Assembly: GCA_964517665.1 (NCBI GenBank)
Contig: CAZFCY010000134.1
Coordinates: forward strand, 1 to 13,898
DNA length: 13,898 bases
Source: Congregicoccus sp964517665
GTDB lineage: Bacteria > Verrucomicrobiota > Verrucomicrobiia > Opitutales > Opitutaceae
Reading direction: 5' to 3'
The translations under genes were made by a program, and so were the position numbers. The first letter of the stretch is position 1. Every line of letters begins with the position of its first letter. The notes under the pieces are model-generated. The model searched no databases, had not been told where the DNA came from, and saw only the letters and a list, made by a program, of their open reading frames with translations. This document shows positions 8,275 through 13,898 of the stretch, piece by piece.

Positions 8275-8312
8275 CGCCCCAGCTACGGCGCTCACGTCCT
8301 GCCGTCAATCAC

Positions 8313-8327
8313 AGTGAGCGGTTCACC
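8313..8327. promoter_or_regulatory. Second putative LacI-family operator, between lacI and the divergent oxidoreductase
   Basis: AGTGAGCGGTTCACC carries, on the opposite strand, the same 14 bases GGTGAACCGCTCAC as the site at 7144-7158. It lies 39 bases before the lacI ATG and 86 bases before the exported oxidoreductase ATG, in the 139-base divergent gap. It is therefore placed to control both genes. About 1.17 kb separates the two sites, so one tetramer or a pair of dimers could loop the DNA across lacI. That last point is inference. Confidence 0.65.
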
Positions 8328-8413
8328 AACGGTGGTCTTCGATTGGCGGCCCCAGGACCACAGGTTTTCTCAAGCCCAGAGAACCCTTCGCATTCCGCGA
8401 TCCTTCTTCCGCC

Positions 8414-10090
8414 ATGGCTCAATCGTTTTCTCCCTCGTCCAACGGTCTCGGAGCCTCGCATGATCGCCGCGCCTTCGTGCGGCTCGCCACGGTGTGCGCG
8501 GCCGCCGTGTGCGCGCGTAATCAGCTGTGGGCCGCCACGGGGGTCATCCAAACGGCGTACGATGTGGTGGTCTACTCGGGTGTTCCCTGCGGTGTTGCCG
8601 CGGCCGTCACAGCGGCGCGCGAAGGCGCGAACGTGCTGCTGATCGAGCCCACGCGGCATGTCGGCGGGCTCAGCACAAGCGGGATCAACACCGCCGAATC
8701 CGAACACATGTTGAAGTGGACAATCGGCGGCTTCGCGCTCGAGTTTTATGAACGACTGGGCGCGCATTACGGCACGGGCACACCCGAGTTTTATTTCGAA
8801 TCGAGCGTCGCCGAGAAAGTTTATCTGGCGATGCTGCGCGAAGCGGGAGTGACCGTGCGCTACGGAGCGAGCGTGGAGCGGGTGGAAAAACGCGGCGCCT
8901 TCATCGAGCGAATCATCTTGACCGATGGCGCCCCGATCACCGGAGGCGTTTTCGTCGATGCCGGCTACGAAGGCGATCTCATGGCGCGCGCCGGCGTGCG
9001 CTATGCGGTCGGCCGCGAGGCGCGCGCCGGGTTTGACGAAGAGGCCGCCGGCATCCGGCTGGACCGCACGACGCGCAAGGCCCGCACGGTGGACGCCGAC
9101 GGCCAATTGCTGCCCGGCATCAGCGGCTGGGCGAGAGATTTCAAGGACGGCGATGCGCACCGCGGCGTGATGAACTATAATTTTCGCCTGACGATCGCAA
9201 GGGACCCCGCGCTCCAGGCGCCGATTCCGCCCCCTGCGCGGTATTCACCGGAGCGTTACGCGCTGCTGGGCGGCTGGCTGCGCGCGGCAAGCGCGCGCGG
9301 TGAACAGCTCGAGTTGCGCTCGGTGCTCGATTTCTATGCGCGGCGCAATGGCAAGTTCGAGGTGAACAACAAGCAGGCTGCGATCGTTTCGCTGGGGCAT
9401 TTCGGCGGGCAGTTCGACTGGCCGGAGGCCGGCTATGCGGAGCGCCGGAGGATTTTCGATGACCATATGGATTATACGCTCGGGCTGCTGCATTTTCTTG
9501 CGAAGGATGACGCCGTTCCGCCCGCGATGCGGCAGGAAATGGAAGCCATCGGACTGCACCGCGACGAGTTTGCCGACAATGGCCATCTGCCGTATCAACT
9601 CTACGTGCGCGAGGCGCGTCGTATGCGCGGAGCCTGTGTCGTCACCCAGCGCGACACAGTCGACGAGCGACGCAAACCCGACAGCATCGGGATCAGCAGC
9701 CATTTCATCGACTCGCATCATGTCCAGCGCCTCGCGGTCTCGGAGGATGAGTTTGTGAACGAAGGCAGGATCTGGCGGATGGGATACGCGTGGCAGATGC
9801 CGTATCGAATGCTTACGCCGAAGCCCGCCGAGGCGGAGAATCTCCTCGTCGCGGGCGCTGCGAGCCTTACGCACGTGGCGTTCTGTAGCTATCGGCTGGA
9901 AAGCGTCTGGATGATCGCCGGACACGCGGCGGGGGTCGCGGCAGCAGCGGCATTGCGCGGGAATGTGCCTGTGCAAAGAATCGATGTTGCCGCGCTCCAA
10001 CGGACGTTGCGCGCACAGCGTCAGGTGGTGGATTTTGTGACGGGGCTGCCCGAAAAATGCGAGCACCTCAACGGTCCACCCGAGTGGTGA
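8414..10090 (+). CDS. Exported FAD-dependent oxidoreductase (PF12831-like) with Tat signal
   Basis: The protein has 558 residues. An N-terminal twin-arginine motif, H-D-R18-R19-A-F-V-R, is followed by a mildly hydrophobic stretch and a likely cleavage site near 'LWAA' (~38-41). This predicts export of the folded, FAD-loaded enzyme to the periplasm. The Rossmann motif follows at once: YDVVVYSGVPCGVAAAVTAAREG (49-71), 'VLLIEPTRHVGGLSTSG'. The first Gly of the usual VYGGxPxG loop is Ser here (S55). The 'FVDAGYEGDLMARAGVRYAVGRE' block and the C-terminal 'AENLLVAGAASLTHVAF...GHAAGVAAAAAL' are family FAD contacts. The substrate is unknown. It is a distant paralogue of the cytoplasmic enzyme at 3366-4754 and shares a putative operator region with lacI, so both probably serve one pathway in two compartments. 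No ribosome binding site is evident. Confidence 0.88.
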   Translation: MAQSFSPSSNGLGASHDRRAFVRLATVCAAAVCARNQLWAATGVIQTAYDVVVYSGVPCGVAAAVTAAREGANVLLIEPTRHVGGLSTSGINTAESEHMLKWTIGGFALEFYERLGAHYGTGTPEFYFESSVAEKVYLAMLREAGVTVRYGASVERVEKRGAFIERIILTDGAPITGGVFVDAGYEGDLMARAGVRYAVGREARAGFDEEAAGIRLDRTTRKARTVDADGQLLPGISGWARDFKDGDAHRGVMNYNFRLTIARDPALQAPIPPPARYSPERYALLGGWLRAASARGEQLELRSVLDFYARRNGKFEVNNKQAAIVSLGHFGGQFDWPEAGYAERRRIFDDHMDYTLGLLHFLAKDDAVPPAMRQEMEAIGLHRDEFADNGHLPYQLYVREARRMRGACVVTQRDTVDERRKPDSIGISSHFIDSHHVQRLAVSEDEFVNEGRIWRMGYAWQMPYRMLTPKPAEAENLLVAGAASLTHVAFCSYRLESVWMIAGHAAGVAAAAALRGNVPVQRIDVAALQRTLRAQRQVVDFVTGLPEKCEHLNGPPEW

Positions 10091-10487
10091 GCGCGCTGTC
10101 TTGAGCAGACGTTCGCCAACTTGCTCGCGAGATGACGGGCTTCCCGCGGCAGCCAGGAAACGCGACACACGTCAGCAGGCGCTTCGGCAATGGAACGTGA
10201 TCGAATTCGCGGTGAAGGTCCCTGAGCACGTGGATGCGCATGAAGCAAGCCGGCATCTGGAACAGCCAAGGCGCGCAGCGTCGCCATTAGAAACATTATT
10301 TCCCAACCCGACTCTTGGTCCGGTGGAGCGCATTCTACGTCGTCAGGGTCGGTTAGCGCGCCCCGAAACTCGGGAGGGCTCTCCGAGGATTGACGTCGCC
10401 GGTCCGACGTGGATCACTCGGGTCGTTAGCCCAAACCACTGTATCCATGATCCGCGGTCTGAAGGTTCATTCCCTTTGGGTCGGAAA
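10091..10487. other. Gene-free stretch downstream of the exported oxidoreductase
   Basis: I see no convincing gene here. Open frames are Arg/Pro/Ser-rich shadows typical of GC-rich DNA. Two small inverted repeats occur: CTCGG...CCGAG at 10369-10387, with an inner GAG/CTC extension and a one-base bulge, and ACGTCG-CCGGTC-CGACGT at 10393-10410. Either might end transcription of the upstream gene, but neither is followed by a T run. Confidence 0.4.
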
Positions 10488-10632
10488 CCCCGAAGCTTGC
10501 TTCGGCTTGGATTTCTTGGAGGGACGACCTCCGTGTCGTCCGGTTGGAGAAACGAGAGCCGGGGGGATTCGCGGTCCACACGGAGGTGGACCCTCCAAAT
10601 GCCTCGGGGCTTGCCCCGGGGATCTTTACTCC
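10488..10632. repeat. Composite inverted repeat with four hairpins (REPIN-like)
   Basis: The left arm has hairpin CCGAAGC-TT-GCTTCGG (10490-10505) and hairpin GGACGAC-CTCCGT-GTCGTCC (10522-10541). After a 31-base spacer, the right arm has the same two modules in reverse order and orientation: GGTCCAC-ACGGAG-GTGGACC (10573-10592) and CCTCGGGGC-TT-GCCCCGGGG (10602-10621, one T:G pair). The loops ACGGAG and CTCCGT are reverse complements and TTGGAGGG/CCCTCCAA are shared, so the two arms are inverted copies. Stem sequences differ while pairing is kept. The right arm matches the element at 1-54. This layout resembles REP doublets (REPINs) or a small non-autonomous element. No RAYT transposase is in the window. 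Confidence 0.75.
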
Positions 10633-10854
10633 CCGAAAAGGACGACGACCGGAATTGACGGCGGTCACACATATATCGCCGGCAGTGCTGAGTGGGAGGG
10701 AAGGAAGACGCCGGTGTTCGGCTTCCTGAAAGACGAAGAGCAAGAAAAGAAAGTCGAAGAGACCCTCATTGATGGCCCGATGGTTTTCGACGCGAAGCGA
10801 CATGACTTTGTGATCGGTCACGGACTCTCACTTTGGGAAGCTGAGCTACGATGA
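10633..10854 (+). pseudogene. Orphan C-terminal coding remnant of unknown function
   Basis: The frame ending at TGA 10852 reads like real protein over its last ~65 residues: 'DGGHTYIAGSAEWEGRK', then 'TPVFGFLKDEEQEKK', then 'LIDGPMVFDAKRHDFVIGHG'. It shows balanced composition and no GC-shadow bias. Upstream in the same frame lies the composite repeat, so the 5' part of the gene seems to have been replaced or lost. Its stop overlaps an ATG (ATGA, 10851-10854) that opens a 228-codon Ser/Arg-rich frame. That frame overlaps the 3' end of the DUF4861 gene on the other strand, and I do not believe it codes. I do not recognise the family. It could also be chance. Confidence 0.3.
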
Positions 10855-11124
10855 AGAAGAGGCCGAAGCCGCCACAGCGCAACGCGGGCAGCCGTCCCTC
10901 TTCGGGACAATTCACCTGCATCCAAAACTCCATCCTCGCTCAGGTCGATCAAAAGGGTCGAACCCGATCCCGTTTTCCAACCGTCGCCGGGCGAGTGGCA
11001 CCCTCGCGGGCGGCATCTGAAAGATCTAAATCTCAGGTGTCCGCCACCGTCGCTGTCGACGACGAGCAACAGCGTTGCAGCGGATTCCGATTGTCGATGA
11101 GCGGCCAGATTCGAACGAGTTCCA
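10855..11124. other. Intergenic stretch with no supported gene
   Basis: About 270 bases lie between the coding remnant and the 3' end of the DUF4861 gene. There is a small hairpin, GTCCC-TCTTC-GGGAC, at 10894-10908. One minus-strand frame (11069-10818) contains an EF-hand-like 12-mer, DLSEDGVLDAGE, but its surroundings are Arg/Cys-rich and no initiation signals are visible. I treat it as a possible gene relic, not a gene. Confidence 0.3.
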
Positions 11125-11150
11125 GTAGGGAACGAACACTTTGTCCCTAC
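11125..11150. terminator. Stem-loop at the 3' end of the DUF4861 gene
   Basis: GTAGGGA (11125-11131) pairs perfectly with TCCCTAC (11144-11150) around a 12-base loop. The structure overlaps the TAG stop (11147-11149) of the minus-strand gene. No T run follows on that strand, so it may instead be a protective or REP-like structure. The placement at the gene end is the main argument. Confidence 0.4.
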
Positions 11151-12541
11151 CGCGAGCGACGAGCCCTGGCCTTATCCAGAGCCTCATCCACATCCAAGGA
11201 AGGCCTCACCGCCACCTTAGCCGACGAGCCCCAACGGTTCGCCATATCCACGACTTCCCTCTCCCAAACCCGAGCCTCGGGAAACTGCCCGCTCTCGGTC
11301 CAGCCAAACCCATTCATGAAGCGAAGAGTCTCGCCCGATTTGACCTTCGCCAGAATCAGATCATTGGTCCTGTCATTCGCGAAGCCCGCGAAATGTTCGG
11401 GGTCCATGATGACTGCCGTGCCAAGGCTGCCATGCACGGTAAACACACTCTCGGTGAGATTGAAGTTTCTACCAACGTCTAGAGTGATCCTTTTAACTTC
11501 ACTCACCTCGAAACCGCCAACGTCAACCGGCGCATAGGTGAGCTCCGTGATCAGTCGAATCGGACCATCAGCCAGCATGCGCACCGTTTCGTAGCTGCCT
11601 GAAACATGCAGCACCCCATTGCGCCAAATTCCGGCGCCTCCACATCCTCGAGAATCTTTGACGGAATAGAAAGCAAGTCCCGCACTGAGATGGCGGTGCG
11701 ATGCGGCAGCGCCCGAACGGTACCAGCGGTTGACGATAAGCGACGGTGGCCGCTTGCCCCAGATATCCACGCCGCCAGCCATGAGCTGGCTGGCGCCGGC
11801 GGGGTCGCTACTCGTCCCCGGGCCGAACAGCCGAAACGCGACGCGATCATTCTCCCAAGCGAAGTAATTCCAACCTGATGGAGCCTGTCGGCCGTATACT
11901 TGGGAGAAGGACTGCCGAGCCGGTTGCTCGGTTGTGAGGATTGTGAATGCTTGGCTTGGAAAACTGTCGTGAGGAGGTATGTCGCGAAAATCTGGAATTA
12001 AAATGCTGATGTCTTCGCGACGAACGCGAACTTCATCGCGTCCTCCGTCCGCGGCCGGCACGTCTAAAAAGTCCGTCTGAAAGATAAAATATTCAGGGGT
12101 GCCATCGCCGTCGGCGTCGATGGTTTGTGAAGCGATCGGCTCACCGTCGCCAGCCCGAGTCACTTGGATATGCCTTGGCCGCGCCTCGGGTAGCGCATTG
12201 ACGAGGTCGGTCCAGTCTATCTCGACCGTTTCGAGCGGTCGCTCAACGCCTCTCGGCGCAGCCACCACCGCTCTCGCTTCCCCGCCTTCAACATCCGCAT
12301 GGTATGTCACCGCAACGACTGCGGACACCAGCGTGGCAAGGAACGACCGCCGTCGTTGATTTAGTCTAGTCCTAAAATAAGCGCATTGCGATCGTGTCCG
12401 GTTCTCGCGGTCTTGAAGAACCCGGCGCGGGCAGTTGGGCCGTGGCGCAGCCGATAATTTTCGGACGCAGGCTCGCCAACATACGCTCGATGGCGGATTT
12501 CCTTGCAATATAAGGCCTGCCTGGAAGGAGGGAACTGACAT
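11147..12541 (-). CDS. DUF4861-family secreted protein; start codon uncertain
   Basis: The conserved part runs from about 12361 down to the TAG at 11147, about 400 residues. The hallmark blocks of DUF4861 are present: 'NYFAWENDRVAFRLFGPG', 'GGVDIWGKRP...VNRWY', 'AGLAFYSVKDSRGCGGAGIW' and 'GPIRLITELTYAPVDV'. Family members are exported and sit in carbohydrate-use loci; to my knowledge the activity is not firmly defined. The region 'QRRRSFLATLVSAVVAV' is a signal peptide with a Tat-like RRxFL core, but no ATG, GTG or TTG lies just before it (the codon before NQRRR is CTA, 12362-12364). The nearest upstream in-frame starts are ATG 12541 and GTG 12547, which would place ~60 low-complexity residues before the signal. 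I list ATG 12541 only as the formal start. The gene may have lost its true 5' end. An early calcium-loop-like segment, DADGDGTPEYF, is also present. Confidence 0.7.
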   Translation of the reverse strand: MSVPSFQAGLILQGNPPSSVCWRACVRKLSAAPRPNCPRRVLQDRENRTRSQCAYFRTRLNQRRRSFLATLVSAVVAVTYHADVEGGEARAVVAAPRGVERPLETVEIDWTDLVNALPEARPRHIQVTRAGDGEPIASQTIDADGDGTPEYFIFQTDFLDVPAADGGRDEVRVRREDISILIPDFRDIPPHDSFPSQAFTILTTEQPARQSFSQVYGRQAPSGWNYFAWENDRVAFRLFGPGTSSDPAGASQLMAGGVDIWGKRPPSLIVNRWYRSGAAASHRHLSAGLAFYSVKDSRGCGGAGIWRNGVLHVSGSYETVRMLADGPIRLITELTYAPVDVGGFEVSEVKRITLDVGRNFNLTESVFTVHGSLGTAVIMDPEHFAGFANDRTNDLILAKVKSGETLRFMNGFGWTESGQFPEARVWEREVVDMANRWGSSAKVAVRPSLDVDEALDKARARRSR

Positions 12542-12658
12542 TTGCACACGGCCGGCCTGCGAGGGATGGAGCTTTTTGCAATTTCAGGCGTCGAAGTTTG
12601 GATGGCTATGTGAAGCTCAGGCATCGCAGCCGCTCCCAGATCGCGGAAAGGTCTTTGA
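12362..12658. other. Unassigned segment between the DUF4861 signal peptide and the polyvalent pseudogene
   Basis: About 300 bases are open in several frames, but none gives a protein I recognise. One minus-strand frame (12705-12361, 114 codons) contains 'CKCQFPPSRQALYCKEIRHRAYVGEPASENYRLRHG', which looks more protein-like than random, yet it has no initiation context. A strong purine run, GGAAGGAGGG (12523-12532, +), is not followed by a usable start. The piece is best read as a join or remnant between two damaged genes. Confidence 0.3.
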
Positions 12659-13898
12659 GCCAGCAATTCGATTGCCGAGGGAGTCGATCTCACCAATATA
12701 CCCACACTTTATGAGCAATGGAAAACCAGCGACACAGCCGCCTCGTTTGCGGCCATTGCAGGAGGGCGACCTTCCCGAGGTGATGGAGATACTGAATCTT
12801 CTGCACCCCGGCCACGGCGAGACGCTGGAGAGCCTGCGGAAACGGCACGGTTTGCCCGATCCACAAACTGGCAGGCCTTCAGCAACGAGCGGGTAAGGAA
12901 GCGATTCAGTCTCCTCCTCGACCGGCTGCGCGATGCCGGCGTGGGAATAGAGGCGGCGCTCGGAGAATTCTCCGAGGGATTTTTCATGAAGGACGGCTCG
13001 ATCGTCCTGACGCTGGCCGACTTGCTCAACCCGTCGAATATCGACCTTGAGCATGCCGTCCACGAGACGGTTCACGCTCTCTTCGCGACCATGCCGACGG
13101 ATGTGCAGGCTGGCATCCATCGCGCGGTCCAGCGCCTGTTCGCCGAGATGGACCCCGGCGCGCGGGAGGTGATCGAAGGGCGAACCGGTTCAGTGGATGC
13201 AACGCGCGACGTACTCGAGCTGGCCGAGGAACGGTTGGCGAATCTCCTGTAAGTCGAGAACGTGCCCGAGGCCCGATCGGTTGCGACGCGCATCTGGTCC
13301 GCGATCCGCGAACTGTATCTGCGCCTTGGCAGTCAGATCATGCGCGCTCTTGGGCGCACCGAAAGCGCGGATCAATTCGCGCTCGACTATTTCCACGAGC
13401 GACTGAAGCGCATGCTGGCCGGTGAGCTGCCGGAGAACTTCATCCGCGCAGCCGGCGGGCCACGCACCTCGATGACCGAGCTGGCCGAAGCGCTCGGCTT
13501 GCGACCCCGAGGCATGGCGCACGGCTTTGACTTCGCGGAGCCGACAAGCCCGGCCGCGGTGGCGTTCAACATGGACCAGGCGCGTTGGGCAAAGCAGCAA
13601 ATCACGTGGGACCAGGTGAAGGCGGGCGAGGAGAACGGCGACCTGTTCTATAAGGTGAAGCGGTTTATGCCGGCTGATCCGGTTGCGCCGACTGCACTGA
13701 CCACGGCCCGATCGACATTTAAACGCAAACCAAACCTCGCGGCCCGGCTTATCTACAACGTCATAAATATGTCATGGCCGAGGGTGGTCAATGCCCCGCT
13801 GCTTGGTGAGAAGGTGCGCCTCATTTATCCGGAAGGCAAGAAGCCACAGTTCGAGGACGCCCCTGGAGCGCGGCCCCTGGATTCCTTCGAGCTGCGCA
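12659..13898 (+). pseudogene. Fragment of a giant polyvalent-type mobile-element protein with HExxH motif, interrupted by TAA and truncated
   Basis: One frame stays protein-like from just after a stop at 12656-12658 to the right edge of the window, interrupted only by TAA 13250-13252. The first part (~197 codons) has no start codon before GTG 12941. It contains 'NWQAFSNERVRKRFSLLLDRLRDAGVG', 'IVLTLADLLNPSNIDLEHAV' and the zinc-protease motif HETVH (13061-13075), followed by 'VLELAEERLANLL'. Beyond the TAA the same frame continues with 'EARSVATRIWSAIRELYLRLGSQ', 'LDYFHERLKRMLAGELPENF' and 'LLGEKVRLIYPEGKKPQFEDA', ending with the sequence. The style resembles internal segments of giant 'large polyvalent' proteins of phages and conjugative elements. 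That assignment is from memory. A missing 5' end plus an in-frame stop suggest a decayed gene. Translation could restart at GTG 13262 or ATG 13340. Confidence 0.6.

Noticed and set aside
8309..9160. Minus-strand open frame (283 codons) opposite the exported oxidoreductase
   Set aside because: It is the antisense shadow of a gene with a Tat signal and FAD motifs, and it covers the operator region.
10490..10621. CRISPR-like spaced repeats
   Set aside because: The repeated units are inverted hairpins of different sequence with irregular spacing, and no cas genes are present.
10851..11537. Plus-strand open frame (228 codons) starting with an ATGA overlap
   Set aside because: The overlap is suggestive, but the product is Ser/Arg/Thr-rich and runs antisense through the conserved 3' half of the DUF4861 gene.
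12435..12896. Plus-strand open frame with 'RLRPLQEGDLPEVMEIL', resembling a GNAT acetyltransferase start
   Set aside because: The likeness covers fewer than 20 residues. The overlapping frame that continues into the HETVH domain is longer and more protein-like, so this is probably a shadow.

Overview
The window looks like part of a chromosome from a high-GC member of the Verrucomicrobiota, most likely the Opitutaceae. That placement rests on three things. The TonB-dependent receptor begins with the 'IVLSPFSVSSE...GYQATDS' style of mature N-terminus that I associate with Opitutaceae receptors. The cytochrome protein carries an N-terminal module ('VLVRAVGPGL...LVEVYDID') that I associate with secreted verrucomicrobial proteins. 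Most start codons also lack a clear Shine-Dalgarno sequence. This is recognition from memory, not a database result. No tRNA, rRNA, CRISPR array, complete insertion sequence or replication origin is visible.

Left part (1-2125): a truncated copy of a hairpin-rich intergenic repeat (1-54) precedes a secreted two-haem cytochrome c / MauG-type peroxidase-like protein (171-1922, +). It is followed by a 200-base convergent intergenic region with small hairpins.

Centre (2126-10090): this is the coherent part. On the minus strand, in transcription order, lie a LacI-family regulator (8274-7189), a TonB-dependent outer-membrane receptor (7038-4804), a cytoplasmic FAD-dependent oxidoreductase (4754-3366) and an MFS transporter that looks like the anion:cation symporter family (3301-2126). 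Divergent from lacI is a second FAD-dependent oxidoreductase with a twin-arginine signal (8414-10090, +). A 14-bp sequence, GGTGAACCGCTCAC, occurs exactly in the two non-coding gaps where a LacI operator would be expected: in front of the receptor and between lacI and the exported oxidoreductase. I infer one regulon that imports a small molecule, probably acidic or sugar-derived, and oxidises it in both the periplasm and the cytoplasm. The substrate is unknown.

Right part (10091-13898): this is a degraded accessory region. It holds an approximately 130-bp composite inverted repeat (10488-10632) whose hairpins show compensatory base-pair changes relative to one another and to the copy at the window's left edge, a REPIN-like arrangement. 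After it come an orphan C-terminal coding remnant, a DUF4861-family secreted protein (minus strand) that has no start codon next to its signal peptide, and about 300 bases of unassigned sequence. Last is a 5'-truncated pseudogene with an in-frame TAA that resembles part of a giant 'polyvalent' protein of phages and mobile elements; it includes an HExxH zinc-protease motif and runs off the right edge.
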